A DNA stretch of 64,000 nt from Herminiimonas arsenicoxydans (GCA_000026125.1 CU207211.1:3224001-3288000); one strand, 5' to 3'. Shown: positions 37,466 through 46,670, numbered from the stretch's first letter. Made by a program: numbers and translations. Notes: generated by a model not told the origin, from the letters alone.

Positions 37466-37672
37466 TTACACGATAGCGCTACTGATGACCGGATAACCGG
37501 CATCGTCTATCGCCGCAGCGATTTTCGCCAGTTCCGCGCCCGACTGCACGCGCACCTTGCGCTGCGCCAGATCGACTTCCACCTGCGCCTGCGCATCCAC
37601 CGCCTGCACCGATTTGGTCACTGCATTGACGCAATGGCCGCAACTCATTTTTTCCACCTGCAATTCATACAT
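37466..37672 (-). CDS. copZ: Copper chaperone CopZ
   Basis: 68-residue HMA-domain protein with the Cu(I) site MSCGHC (9-14). It delivers copper to CopA or CueR. The middle residue His instead of Ala is common in chaperones of this branch. Its own CueR-type promoter lies 31 bp upstream. Confidence 0.95.
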   Translation of the reverse strand: MYELQVEKMSCGHCVNAVTKSVQAVDAQAQVEVDLAQRKVRVQSGAELAKIAAAIDDAGYPVISSAIV

Positions 37673-37702
37673 GATGTGACTCCTTCTCGAATGGATGATG
37701 AC

Positions 37703-37733
37703 ACTGTAGACCTTCCTGTCATGGGAAGGTCAA
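37703..37733 (-). promoter_or_regulatory. CueR operator/promoter of copZ
   Basis: On the minus strand -35 TTGACC (plus 37728-37733), 19-bp spacer, -10 TACAGT (plus 37703-37708). Palindrome ACCTTCC-N7-GGAAGGT spans 37710-37730. Same architecture as the copA promoter. Confidence 0.92.
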
Positions 37734-37748
37734 GCATTTTTCCGGGCC

Positions 37749-38459
37749 TCATATTTTATTGATAGCATGCGCCGCCTGCTGCTTGCGCTCGCTGTAGCGA
37801 TCCGTCAGATAATCCGTATGACCGCGCAATAGCAAGGTGAACTTGAACAATTCTTCCATCACGTCAACCAGTCTGTCGTAATAGGGCGAAGGCTTCATGC
37901 GGCCGGCCTCGTCAAACTCTTCATATGCCTTCGCTACCGACGATTGATTCGGGATCGTCAACATCCGCATCCAGCGCCCCAGCAAGCGCAATGTATTTAC
38001 CGTGTTGAACGATTGCGAACCTCCGCTTACCTGCATCACCGCCAGGGTTCGCCCCTGGCTCGGACGCACCGCGCCCTGCTCCAGGGGAATCCAGTCGATT
38101 TGATTCTTCATCACGGCCGTGATGGCGCCATGCCGTTCCGGGCTGCACCAGACCTGGCCTTCCGACCACAGGCTGAGTGCGCGCAGCTCGGCCACTTTCG
38201 GATGATCGTCAGCCGCACTGCCTGCTATCGGCAACTCGCGCGGATCGAAAATGCGCACTTCGGCACCGAAGTGCGACAGAATACGCGCCGCCTCTTCGGT
38301 CAGGAAGCGACTGTAAGAACGTTCGCGCAGGGAGCCGTATAACAGCAGAATGCGGGGCGGATGATCGAATGTCTTTGGGGTGGAAAAATTTTCCGGCACC
38401 GGTATTTCCAGATGATCGTGTGCAAACGGCGGCAGGCTGGTATCGCTAAAAGTGTTCAT
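37749..38459 (-). CDS. arsH: ArsH, NADPH-dependent FMN oxidoreductase
   Basis: 236 residues from the ATG at 38459. Flavodoxin-like fold with FMN-binding GSLRERSYS (42-50) and [20 protein letters not shown]. ArsH oxidises trivalent organoarsenicals to less toxic pentavalent forms. The frame is open to 38504 but overlaps arsB, so the internal ATG is favoured. Last gene of arsRCBH; 19 bp after arsB. Confidence 0.93.
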   Translation of the reverse strand: MNTFSDTSLPPFAHDHLEIPVPENFSTPKTFDHPPRILLLYGSLRERSYSRFLTEEAARILSHFGAEVRIFDPRELPIAGSAADDHPKVAELRALSLWSEGQVWCSPERHGAITAVMKNQIDWIPLEQGAVRPSQGRTLAVMQVSGGSQSFNTVNTLRLLGRWMRMLTIPNQSSVAKAYEEFDEAGRMKPSPYYDRLVDVMEELFKFTLLLRGHTDYLTDRYSERKQQAAHAINKI

Positions 38460-38478
38460 GATAAAAAATGGTGAGGAG

Positions 38479-39759
38479 TTACTGCAAACGCAGTGCCAGC
38501 GCAATCAGCGTGCACAGCAGTATCGGCAAGGTCAGCACAAAACCGACCTTGCAGTAATAAGCCCAGGTGATGCGGATATTCTTGCGCGCCAGCACATGCA
38601 GCCACAACAGCGTGGCCAGGCTGCCGATAGGCGTGATTTTCGGCCCCAGATCGCTGCCGATCACATTGGCATAAATCATCGCTTCTCTTGTGACGCCCTG
38701 CGCCACGCTGGCATCGATCGCCAGTGCACCGACCAGCACCGCCGGCATATTGTTCATTACCGATGACAGCAGTGCCGACAGGACGCCGGTACCGATCGCC
38801 GCACTCCACACCCCATGTTCAGCCAGCCGGTTCAGCACCAGGACCAGATAATCGGTCAGTCCGGCATTGCGCAAGCCGTACACAACCAGATACATGCCGA
38901 GCGAAAAGATCACGATCTGCCACGGCGCTTCGCGCAATACCTTGCGCGTGGAAATGACATGCCCGCGTGCAGCGACCATCAACAGAACCAGCGCGCCAGC
39001 GGTCGCCACTGCACTGATAGGCACGCCTACGTGTTCCAGACCGAAAAATCCGGCCAGCAATAAAGCCAGCACCCACCAACCGGCACGGAAAGTCGCGCCA
39101 TCGCGTATCGCCTGCTGCGGCGCACGCAAGAGATGCAAGTCGTAAGTCGCCGGGATATCGCGCTTGAAAAAGAACAGCAGCATCCCGAGTGTCGCGGCGA
39201 TGGACGCCAGATTGACCGGCACCATCACCGATGCATATTCGGCAAAACCGATATTGAAAAAATCGGCTGATACGATGTTCACCAGATTCGACACGATCAG
39301 CGGCAGACTGGCCGTATCGGCAATGAAACCGGCCGCCATCACGAAGGCCAGCGTCGCCGTCGGCGAAAATTGCAGCGCCAGCAGCATCGCAATCACGATG
39401 GGCGTCAGGATCAGTGCCGCGCCATCATTGGCAAACAGGGCGGCCACCGCAGCGCCAAGCAGCACCAGCCAGACGAACAGCCGGCGTCCGCAGCCACGGC
39501 CCCAGCGCGCCACATGCAATGCCGCCCATTCGAAAAACCCTGCCTCATCCAGCAACAGGCTGATGATGATGACGGCGATGAAGGTAAGCGTCGCGTTCCA
39601 GACGATGCCCCAGACGGTAGCGATATCGGCAAGCTGCACGACGCCCAACACCAGCGCCAAGGCGGCGCCAGCCAGCGCGCTCCAGCCTATGCCCAACCCT
39701 CTGGGTTGCCAGATCACCAGTACGATCGTGGCGAGAAAAATCAGGAATGCAGTCAGCAT
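38479..39759 (-). CDS. arsB: Arsenite efflux permease ArsB
   Basis: 426-residue inner-membrane antiporter with about 12 helices, of the ArsB type rather than Acr3. Typical motifs are [54 protein letters not shown] and [16 protein letters not shown], and [28 protein letters not shown] near the C-terminus. It exports As(III) and Sb(III), with no ArsA ATPase gene nearby. It lies 115 bp after arsC. Confidence 0.95.
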   Translation of the reverse strand: MLTAFLIFLATIVLVIWQPRGLGIGWSALAGAALALVLGVVQLADIATVWGIVWNATLTFIAVIIISLLLDEAGFFEWAALHVARWGRGCGRRLFVWLVLLGAAVAALFANDGAALILTPIVIAMLLALQFSPTATLAFVMAAGFIADTASLPLIVSNLVNIVSADFFNIGFAEYASVMVPVNLASIAATLGMLLFFFKRDIPATYDLHLLRAPQQAIRDGATFRAGWWVLALLLAGFFGLEHVGVPISAVATAGALVLLMVAARGHVISTRKVLREAPWQIVIFSLGMYLVVYGLRNAGLTDYLVLVLNRLAEHGVWSAAIGTGVLSALLSSVMNNMPAVLVGALAIDASVAQGVTREAMIYANVIGSDLGPKITPIGSLATLLWLHVLARKNIRITWAYYCKVGFVLTLPILLCTLIALALRLQ

Positions 39760-39874
39760 CAGCTTGTTTTCAATGGGAAAAGTCGAACGCGCTCGGCAAT
39801 ATGCAAACCCGGTGCGAGCGCTTCGTTACGAATGGATAGAGCCGGATGGAAAAGCAGGCGCGCGTATGGTTTTA

Positions 39875-40375
39875 TCAGGCGCCGGTTTCGCCGATCTTTT
39901 TCAACTCGCGTTGAATGGCATTTTTTTCCAGCATCTCGATCGGCAGGCTGACGAAAATATTGACGCGCGCCATGATCTGGCGAAACACTTTGACAAACAC
40001 CGCCCGTTTTTCATCATCGCTGCCAATCGCAGCCGCCGGATCTTCAAAACCCCAGTGCGCAGATACCGGCTGGCCCGGCCAGACAGGGCAAACCTCGCCT
40101 GCTGCGTTGTCGCAGACAGTGATGATGAAATCCATTTTCGGCGCATCGGGTAGCGCATACTCATCCCAGCTTTTGCTGCGCAAGTTGCCCAGCGGATAGC
40201 CAGTTGCCTGCACCTGCTCAACAGCAAGCGGATGCACCGTACCGCCCGGCTGACTGCCTGCGCTGAATACGCGGAAACGGCCTTTCCCCATCGTGCTCAG
40301 CAACGCTTCCGCCATGATGCTGCGCGCCGAATTGCCGGTGCAGAGAAACAGCACGTTAAATGTCTTTTGCTGCAT
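39875..40375 (-). CDS. arsC: Arsenate reductase, LMW-phosphatase type
   Basis: 166 residues. The arsenate-binding P-loop C12-TGNSA-R18-S is intact, and further cysteines lie at Cys88 and Cys96 (VCDNAAGEVCPVWPG), so a thiol relay of the thioredoxin-linked type is likely. It reduces As(V) to As(III) for ArsB. The ATG at 40375 is chosen over 40381 because GAGGA lies 6 bases before it but abuts 40381. It starts just after the arsR stop, indicating coupling. Confidence 0.93.
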   Translation of the reverse strand: MQQKTFNVLFLCTGNSARSIMAEALLSTMGKGRFRVFSAGSQPGGTVHPLAVEQVQATGYPLGNLRSKSWDEYALPDAPKMDFIITVCDNAAGEVCPVWPGQPVSAHWGFEDPAAAIGSDDEKRAVFVKVFRQIMARVNIFVSLPIEMLEKNAIQRELKKIGETGA

Positions 40376-40377
40376 GT

Positions 40378-40731
40378 TCATTCCTCGATTTGAATTGATG
40401 AAAGTGGATCGCTGACACAGGCAGGCGTGCATACCGGCGCACACGGATTGCCGCCGCAGCAGTTTTCGGTCATGAACGCAATCAAGCCATTCATTGCATC
40501 GAAATTGGCTGCGTAATGAATGAAACGCCCATCCTGCGTGCCGCTTACCAAGCCCGCGTGACTCAACTCCTTCAAATGAAAAGAGAGTGACGATGGCGGG
40601 ATGCCGAGGTTTTCGCTGATTTTGCTGGCAGCCAAACCACTCGGGCCGGCTTGCACCAGCAGACGAAACACGGCCAGACGGGATTCATGCGCGAGCGCAG
40701 AGAGGGAGATTATTGCAGTTTTCGTTTCCAT
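40378..40731 (-). CDS. arsR: ArsR arsenic-responsive repressor
   Basis: 117 residues from ATG 40731. Winged-helix repressor (SRLAVFRLLVQAGPSGLAASKISENLGIPPSSLSFHLKELSHAGLV). It lacks the classical ELCVCDL site of helix 4; instead the C-terminus has Cys91, Cys92, Cys97, Cys101 and Cys105 (NCCGGNPCAPVCTPAC), resembling ArsRs that bind As(III) at C-terminal cysteines, as in Acidithiobacillus. The promoter -10 lies 7 bp before the ATG, so the mRNA may be leaderless. First gene of arsRCBH. Confidence 0.92.
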   Translation of the reverse strand: METKTAIISLSALAHESRLAVFRLLVQAGPSGLAASKISENLGIPPSSLSFHLKELSHAGLVSGTQDGRFIHYAANFDAMNGLIAFMTENCCGGNPCAPVCTPACVSDPLSSIQIEE

Positions 40732-40766
40732 ACTTCGATAATAGTCGAAATATGGAAGCAAGGCAA
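40726..40766 (-). promoter_or_regulatory. ars operon promoter and ArsR operator
   Basis: On the minus strand -35 TTGCCT (plus 40761-40766), 17-bp spacer, -10 TATTAT (plus 40738-40743). An imperfect palindrome with 14-bp arms (12 of 14 matching) around AATA covers 40726-40757, so it includes the -10 and the arsR start codon. A repressor bound here would block RNA polymerase directly. Confidence 0.8.
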
Positions 40767-40839
40767 TTTAAGAATAGGTATTGAAACAGACCATCATTTT
40801 TAAAGGCGTGCCGCCCAGGCGCAGGCGTATCAGGCTCAG

Positions 40840-41247
40840 CTATTTTTTCGCCTGTTCGCCCAGCCTGGTTTCAGCTATACGCACGATCACATACGCAACC
40901 AGTGCAAACATGAAAAATACCAGCAGCATCCAGGCGATCCCTTGCAGGGTTTCAATCGCGGTTTGATACAACTCCAGCACCCAGCGCTCTACAGTGAATT
41001 CAACCACCTTTGCATCCTTGTCCCAGCGCGAGGGACTGATGTATTTTTCCAGTCCGTGTACACGCACACCGGACGAGACGCCAACGACAAGGATGGCAAA
41101 TTTCAGGTATTTGAGCCAGGCCACGCTGATGGAATCGGCAATGATGCGAGACAGGATTGCATCCAGCGGTTTGGTAAATGCCTTCATGACGGCGAACGAT
41201 ATAGTCAGCGAAATCAGCAAGGTAATTACCAGCAATAGAACGATCAT
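40840..41247 (-). CDS. Membrane protein of unknown function
   Basis: 135 residues, family not recognised. One N-terminal helix (MIVLLLVITLLISLTISFAVM), a possible second near residues 45-63 (WLKYLKFAILVVGVSSGVRV), and a strong C-terminal helix (GIAWMLLVFFMFALVAYVIV). A ribosome binding site GGGAG precedes the ATG at 41247. It lies alone, convergent to nothing, just upstream of arsR on the same strand, but with 78 bp between and its own likely promoter. Confidence 0.65.
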   Translation of the reverse strand: MIVLLLVITLLISLTISFAVMKAFTKPLDAILSRIIADSISVAWLKYLKFAILVVGVSSGVRVHGLEKYISPSRWDKDAKVVEFTVERWVLELYQTAIETLQGIAWMLLVFFMFALVAYVIVRIAETRLGEQAKK

Positions 41248-41715
41248 GTTTTCTCCCGGTTGGTGGCGCACCATAAGATGCCCACGAGTAATGCAGGCCT
41301 ATTGTCGTCGCACCCGCCGTGCAGAACAAGGACAAATGCAAGGAGCTGCGGCCGCTTTTATCAGGCTGAAAGATGCGCCCGAGCAAGCAATAGCGAGCTT
41401 GCCATCCATATAATTTCCACAAGGAAATATATTTGTTACATTTCAAAAATGCATTGTTGGCTGAGTACAACTTGCGTCATAGCAGGAAATAAAGTGAAAG
41501 GTAAAATATAGTTACTCAAACGAAACTAACGATGTGGCACCAGCCTATTCAGCTAGAATGGCCCCAGCCAATGTGATGGTAAAACGATAAAACATCAGGC
41601 ATTGGCCTTTATTGCGCTCTTGAAATCAGCTTCTCCTGATAGAAAACTTTTCTTGAAGTCAGCCTCTCATGCCTAGATCAAAACAAATCGATTCACGTAA
41701 CCGCATGGGCGCCGT
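41248..41715. other. 468-bp spacer with a 20-bp tandem repeat
   Basis: AT-rich divergent region between the unknown membrane protein and the GGDEF gene. It contains the direct repeat at 41619-41671. Around 41400-41530 it is clearly richer in AT than the rest of the window. No gene was identified. Confidence 0.5.
41619..41671 (+). repeat. Two 20-bp direct repeats 33 bp apart
   Basis: CTTGAAATCAGCTTCTCCTG (41619-41638) and CTTGAAGTCAGCCTCTCATG (41652-41671) agree at 17 of 20 positions. Start-to-start distance is 33 bp, about three helical turns. It lies 45-97 bp before the GGDEF gene and may be a two-site operator. Confidence 0.6.
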
Positions 41716-42795
41716 GTGACCGCTTCCGAACCATTGATGAATTCCCTGCTGGATCATCTGGTAGAGATCACCGGGCATCGCGACCATGATTTGCTCGACA
41801 TCTCGGTCATGACGGCATTGCTGAACATGATCGGCATCAAGCACGCACGCGTCATGGAATTATTTCAGTCGCGCGGCGATCTTCTGATCCGCCCGCGCGT
41901 CTGGATTGCAGACGGCAAAGTGCAAACCGTCGATGAAGAGGCATCGGCTTCCGAGCTCGCTGGCGAAACCATCGTGACCTATCCCGGGCTGGTGGCGTGT
42001 ATTGCGCAACGCAAGAATCGCCTGGAAGAAGTGCGGGCAAACGGGCAGCATGCCTTGTGGATTCCGATCTGGCAAAACGACAAGGTATCGACCTGCCTTG
42101 AAATCGTGAACGACACGCCATTCACGCCGCAGATACTGCAGGTGATGGAAGGCATACTCAGCGTATACCGCAATTATCAAAGCCTGCTGGATTACAGCGA
42201 ACGCGATTCGCTGACCGGCTTGCTGAATCGCAAAACCTTCGATGAAAAATTTGCGCGCATGGTCAACGCAAAACCTGCTGACTCGGCGCCGCACGGCAAT
42301 GAAGAACGGCGTCATCACACCGACGTCAAATCGCAATGGCTGGCCGTGATCGACATTGATCATTTCAAGCGCGTCAACGACGTCTTCGGTCATCTGTATG
42401 GCGATGAAGTGCTCATCCTGGTCGCCAATGTATTGCGCGCCTCGTTCCGGGCGCAGGATCGTGTGTTCCGTTTCGGCGGCGAAGAATTTGTCATCCTGCT
42501 GCGCTCCACTACACTGGCCGATGCGCAAATGGTATTTGAACGTTTCCGTGAAAATATCGAACACTATGCGTTCCCGCAGGTTGGCAAAATCACTGTCAGC
42601 ATCGGTTTCGCCAGCATCGGGCATGAGACGCCGGTAACCATACTCGGGCACGCCGATCAGGCGCTGTATTACGCCAAGGATCATGGCCGCAACCAGGTTT
42701 GCTACTATGACGCCCTGCTCGCACAGGGATTGCTGCATGCAGACAAGAAAGTCGAATCGGTTGAATTCTTCTTCGACGAACCGGCTACCGGCTGA
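41716..42795 (+). CDS. Diguanylate cyclase with N-terminal sensor domain
   Basis: 359 residues from the GTG at 41716, or 352 from the ATG at 41737; neither has a clear ribosome binding site. Residues 10-160 look like a GAF-type cytosolic sensor. The C-terminal GGDEF domain has DSLTGLLNRKTFDEKF, an unusual polar insertion (NAKPADSAPHGNEERRHH), DIDHFKRVND, active-site GGEEF (254-258) and an I-site RAQD five residues before it. It should synthesise c-di-GMP with product inhibition. Confidence 0.9.
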   Translation: MTASEPLMNSLLDHLVEITGHRDHDLLDISVMTALLNMIGIKHARVMELFQSRGDLLIRPRVWIADGKVQTVDEEASASELAGETIVTYPGLVACIAQRKNRLEEVRANGQHALWIPIWQNDKVSTCLEIVNDTPFTPQILQVMEGILSVYRNYQSLLDYSERDSLTGLLNRKTFDEKFARMVNAKPADSAPHGNEERRHHTDVKSQWLAVIDIDHFKRVNDVFGHLYGDEVLILVANVLRASFRAQDRVFRFGGEEFVILLRSTTLADAQMVFERFRENIEHYAFPQVGKITVSIGFASIGHETPVTILGHADQALYYAKDHGRNQVCYYDALLAQGLLHADKKVESVEFFFDEPATG

Positions 42796-42843
42796 TTGCA
42801 CGCTCCGCTCGGAGCCGCACCTTCATCGATGATCCTGCAGCAA

Positions 42844-42885
42844 AATAAAAAACGGCGCCCTCCCTGAAAGTGCCGTTTTTTTATT
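42844..42885. terminator. Terminator after the diguanylate cyclase gene
   Basis: AATAAAAAACGGC (42844-42856) pairs with GCCGTTTTTTTATT (42872-42885) around a 15-base loop. A and T runs at the two sides make it bidirectional in form. Confidence 0.85.
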
Positions 42886-43078
42886 GCGGCGCCATTTATT
42901 TATGTATGACGCAAGACATCTGCCTCGCCCTCCACTGTTGTCGCGTTGTATTTCCTGCGCAGCAAAATCAGCATCGAATGCAATTTGCAACATGCATGGT
43001 CATCTGCACAAAAATGCATTAATTCAAAGACTTGACAATTATTTTCATGGATTTACGGAAATATTTTTCAGAAGATAG

Positions 43079-43093
43079 TGCGAATCATTCGCA
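43079..43093. promoter_or_regulatory. Fur-like box upstream of the TonB receptor gene
   Basis: TGCGAATCATTCGCA is a perfect 7-1-7 palindrome. It keeps the TG..AAT-N-ATT..CA frame of the Fur 7-1-7 consensus. It lies 119 bp upstream of the receptor ATG, after TTGACA at 43032-43037. This suggests iron repression of the receptor gene. Confidence 0.6.
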
Positions 43094-43211
43094 ATTGCAT
43101 GTTAAGATTTCGTTAAATTTATATTCCCAGCCAGCCAAACTGCCGCGTTCCCGTGAGTTGTATTAGCCAGCCATTTCCATTGTTGGCTATTCATTCCGGA
43201 GCACTTCGAAC

Positions 43212-45425
43212 ATGGCATCACGGCATCTGACGGACCTCGCATGTCCCTTTCCAACTACAGCAGATCACCCCCGCAAAGAAAGTGGACTGGCGCGCTTGGC
43301 GCGTCTGACCTGGCCGCTGGCCGTCCTCGCTGCGACAGCAGGAAGTGCGCACGCTCAGGACGCGGCGCCTGAACATCAATTGAAAGAGATCGTGGTGAGT
43401 GCGTCCGGTTTTGAACAGGAAATCAAGAATGCACCGGCCAGTATTACAGTCATTACACGCGAAGAATTGCAATCAAACCGTGTCAACAGCATTGCCGAAG
43501 CATTGAGCAATGTCGAAGGCGTTGACGTCACCTCTTCAGTCGGTAAAACAGGTGGCTTGAGCATTCAAATGCGCGGCCTCGGCAGCGCATATACTCTCAT
43601 TCTGATCGATGGCCGCCGTCAAAACCCCGCTGGAAATGTCGTGCCTAACGGTTTTGGTGATTCAGCCTCCACCTTTATGCCCCCGCCTTCCGCAATTGAG
43701 CGTATCGAAGTCATCCGCGGACCGATGGCAACCCTGTATGGCTCTGATGCCATTGGCGGCGTGATCAATATCATCACGCGCAAAGTAGGCAAGACATGGG
43801 GGGGTACAGTCACGGCCGAAACGACCATGCACGAACATTCCGAATACGGCGACTCCCGTGCCGGCAGCCTGTACCTGAGCGGGCCACTGGTAGATGGTTT
43901 GCTGGGGCTGCAGGTGCGCGCACGCAAATACAAGCGCGATGCATCCGACATCCAGTGGCCGGGCAAGGGAAGCGGAGATTTTCCAACTTTAAATACCGGC
44001 AGGGACCCTGTTAGTGGCGACGTGAACACAGTCGGCGCACGTTTGTCATTTACTCCCAATAAGAATCACGACCTTTATCTCGACGTCGATCAGGTAAAAC
44101 AGAAATATGACAACAGTCGCGGTCAGATCGGTACGATCTCCTACGTAGACCCGACCAAAGGCAATCGTTTGCAGATTCCAGGCTACGGCCCACAACAGGA
44201 ATTCAACCGCGATCAGGTAACACTCGCGCATACATGGCGTTTATCTAATAGCGTGTTGGAATCCAGCGTTTCACACAACAAAACCGAAACCCTGGGTCGC
44301 TTGATTCCTGGCCAGCTCAGACCTGACGGAACTGTTCATACAGCCCCACCAGGGAAAATTCCTGGCACACCCCGTGTACTGGAATCTCAAAGCACCATTT
44401 TTGATTCCAAATGGGTCACCTCGATAGGCAATAACATGCTGACTTTGGGTGGTCAGTATCTGGATGCCGAAATGGTCGAAGGTCTGGCAACATCCAAGTT
44501 CAAATACGACCAAACCAGCGTCTTTGCTGAAAATGAATGGCGCATGCGTAAAGATTTGGCACTAACGGTGGGCGTGCGGCATGATGACCATAGTACATTC
44601 GGCGGTGCGACGACGCCCCGTGCCTATCTGGTATGGAATGCAAACGATTACTGGACAGTCAAGGGCGGCATCAGCAAGGGCTACCGCACACCAGGGTTGG
44701 AGCAACTGTTTGACGGCGTGGTGGGTTATGGACGACAAGGCGATCCAACCCGTCCGCAATGGGGCAATCCCAATTTAAAACCCGAGAAAAGTACCAGCAC
44801 AGAACTGGGCTTCCGCTTTGATGACTTGAAAGGCTTTGGCTTTAACGCAACCATATTCAATACGGACCTGGAAGACGCGATTGGCTCCCAGACATTTACC
44901 GACATCAATGGCAACACGAACGCATCCCGTTCGATCAACGTCGACAGTGCTTCCGTACGCGGCGTGGAATTAGGTACGATCTGGCAGTTTGCCCCGGCCT
45001 GGAAACTAAATGCCAACTATACGTTTACCGATAGTGAACAAAAAACCGGCGCCAACAAGGGCCAGCCTTTGAATAACACATCCAGACATGTCTTCAACAC
45101 GAAAGTGAATTGGCATTACAGTCAAAACCTGGGTTTATGGGCGCAGCATAGCTATAACAGCGAACGCTTCCGCGATAAGGATGTTGCCGGCACCAACACC
45201 AAGGCATTGCTAGGCAATTACAAGGCTTATCACATGCTGAATCTCGGTGCAGATTACAAGGTGAACAAGTCCTGGACGATCAATATGGCGATCAATAATT
45301 TACTGGATAAGGACTTTGCAAAATATCCCAATGTTACGGTTGATAACAAAGCATCGACCGCGCCAGAGTATGTCGGCAACTTTGAACGTCGCCGCCTGTG
45401 GGTTTCCGCAAACTACACTTTCTAA
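43212..45425 (+). CDS. TonB-dependent outer-membrane receptor
   Basis: 737-residue receptor with a long signal region ending SAHAQ (cleavage near residue 48). A TonB box KEIVVSAS follows, then the plug (FEQEIKNAPASITVITREELQSNRVNSIAEALSNVEGVDV; IERIEVIRGPMATLYGSDAIGGVINIITRK), and a 22-strand barrel that ends with the aromatic RRRLWVSANYTF. The pattern resembles CirA/FepA-type catecholate siderophore receptors. Ligand cannot be told. A Fur-like palindrome lies upstream; a terminator follows. No transporter genes for cytoplasmic uptake are adjacent. Confidence 0.9.
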   Translation: MASRHLTDLACPFPTTADHPRKESGLARLARLTWPLAVLAATAGSAHAQDAAPEHQLKEIVVSASGFEQEIKNAPASITVITREELQSNRVNSIAEALSNVEGVDVTSSVGKTGGLSIQMRGLGSAYTLILIDGRRQNPAGNVVPNGFGDSASTFMPPPSAIERIEVIRGPMATLYGSDAIGGVINIITRKVGKTWGGTVTAETTMHEHSEYGDSRAGSLYLSGPLVDGLLGLQVRARKYKRDASDIQWPGKGSGDFPTLNTGRDPVSGDVNTVGARLSFTPNKNHDLYLDVDQVKQKYDNSRGQIGTISYVDPTKGNRLQIPGYGPQQEFNRDQVTLAHTWRLSNSVLESSVSHNKTETLGRLIPGQLRPDGTVHTAPPGKIPGTPRVLESQSTIFDSKWVTSIGNNMLTLGGQYLDAEMVEGLATSKFKYDQTSVFAENEWRMRKDLALTVGVRHDDHSTFGGATTPRAYLVWNANDYWTVKGGISKGYRTPGLEQLFDGVVGYGRQGDPTRPQWGNPNLKPEKSTSTELGFRFDDLKGFGFNATIFNTDLEDAIGSQTFTDINGNTNASRSINVDSASVRGVELGTIWQFAPAWKLNANYTFTDSEQKTGANKGQPLNNTSRHVFNTKVNWHYSQNLGLWAQHSYNSERFRDKDVAGTNTKALLGNYKAYHMLNLGADYKVNKSWTINMAINNLLDKDFAKYPNVTVDNKASTAPEYVGNFERRRLWVSANYTF

Positions 45426-45487
45426 ACTAAGTACCAAGGTCTGCTGCCCTCAAATAAATGAACAGTAGGCAAAGCGCAACACAGCAA

Positions 45488-45520
45488 GGGACTGGTCGTG
45501 ATGGCCAGTCCCATTTTTTT
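45488..45520 (+). terminator. Terminator of the TonB receptor gene
   Basis: GGGACTGG (45488-45495) pairs with CCAGTCCC (45505-45512) around a 9-base loop and is followed by A and seven T. Confidence 0.9.
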
Positions 45521-45698
45521 GGCTCGGCGCTCGTCGATTGCGGGCAATCACTCCTGTCTCCATCTATCGACATCGGCAAAAGTCGGCAGCGTCGGCATAC
45601 TTTTCAGATTGCGAGGATAATTGCACGTCCTCTATCGACTTGCTTTTTCTATTGCAAGGCTTCTGATTCCCTTTCACATTTCCACCGACGATTCCGCC

Positions 45699-46583
45699 AT
45701 GAACCCCGGCATTCTTTACGCCCTCTGCGCTTACGTGATCTGGGGCATGTTCCCGATTTACTTCAAGTCACTGCAGGAAATTCCACCAATGGAAGTCCTG
45801 ATGTATCGCATGGTGTGGGCCTTGGCGTTTCTCGCCATTGTGCTGAGCGTACGCAAGCAATGGGCATGGCTGGGGCCGGTCTTGAAACAACCCAAAGTAT
45901 TGGCTGGCTTCACAGCCAGTGCACTGCTGTTGTCGAGTAACTGGTTTCTTTACATCTGGGCCGTCAATCAGGATCGCGTGGTCGATGCGAGTCTCGGTTA
46001 CTTCATGACACCACTGGTGAATGTGTTGCTGGGTTCGGTCATTTTGAAGGAGCGACTGCGCATATTGCAGTGGGTGGCGGTCGGCATCGCAGCGCTTGGG
46101 GTACTGTGGTTGACGTGGCAAAACGGTCATCCGCCGTGGATCAGCCTGATGATAGGCATTACCTTCGGCATGTATGGCCTACTGCGCAAAACAGCATCGC
46201 TGGGGACGCTGGAAGGCTTGTCATTGGAGACGATGTTACTGTTTCCGTTGGCAGTCATTTCTCTGCTATTCATGACCTCACAGGGCGCACACGGATTCGT
46301 CGATGCATCGACGACGACCAAGTGGCTGATGATTGCATCCGGCCCGATTACTGCAATACCGCTATTGATGTTCGCCGCTGCTGCGCGTCTGGTGCCGCTC
46401 TCTACCATGGGATTGATGCAGTACATCACACCGTCACTGCAACTGTTGGCCGGCATCTGGCTGTATCACGAGCCCTTCGGCGGCGCGCGCCTGATCGGCT
46501 TTGCTGCAATCTGGATTGCACTGGCGTTTTATTCGATCGACGGACTGTGGTCCAGTTACGGACGCTCGAAAAAATCAGTGTGA
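45699..46583 (+). CDS. rarD: RarD-type EamA-family transporter
   Basis: 294-residue inner-membrane protein with ten helices of the drug/metabolite transporter superfamily. The start GILYALCAYVIWGMFPIYFKSL and NQDRVVDASLGYFMTPLVNVLLG are RarD signatures (chloramphenicol-sensitive protein family); the transported compound is unknown. ATG at 45699 is chosen over 45621, which would add 26 residues outside the family alignment. A bidirectional terminator follows. Confidence 0.9.
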   Translation: MNPGILYALCAYVIWGMFPIYFKSLQEIPPMEVLMYRMVWALAFLAIVLSVRKQWAWLGPVLKQPKVLAGFTASALLLSSNWFLYIWAVNQDRVVDASLGYFMTPLVNVLLGSVILKERLRILQWVAVGIAALGVLWLTWQNGHPPWISLMIGITFGMYGLLRKTASLGTLEGLSLETMLLFPLAVISLLFMTSQGAHGFVDASTTTKWLMIASGPITAIPLLMFAAAARLVPLSTMGLMQYITPSLQLLAGIWLYHEPFGGARLIGFAAIWIALAFYSIDGLWSSYGRSKKSV

Positions 46584-46600
46584 GATGAAAGTAAAAATAA

Positions 46601-46637
46601 AATTAAAAAAGGACGGCATTCCCGTCCTTTTTTAATT
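46601..46637. terminator. Bidirectional terminator between rarD and kup
   Basis: Perfect 16-bp stem: AATTAAAAAAGGACGG (46601-46616) with CCGTCCTTTTTTAATT (46622-46637), loop CATTC. Serves the two convergent genes. Confidence 0.95.
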
Positions 46638-46670
46638 GCATCGAATTTTAATTACGCGAATACGATGCGC

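Larger units (their letters stand above)
42796..43211. other. 416-bp spacer upstream of the TonB receptor
   Basis: Contains the terminator at 42844-42885 and the Fur-like box at 43079-43093. From about 42900 to 43140 the sequence is AT-rich, as expected for promoters. No gene identified. Confidence 0.55.

Noticed and set aside
33948..40766. Metal resistance block as a mobile genomic island
   Set aside because: No integrase, transposase, tRNA junction or flanking repeat is visible, and base composition looks like the neighbours; transfer is possible but not supported.
43032..43060. Complete sigma-70 promoter at TTGACA upstream of the TonB receptor
   Set aside because: TTGACA is perfect but no acceptable -10 lies 16-18 bp downstream, so only the Fur-like palindrome is listed.
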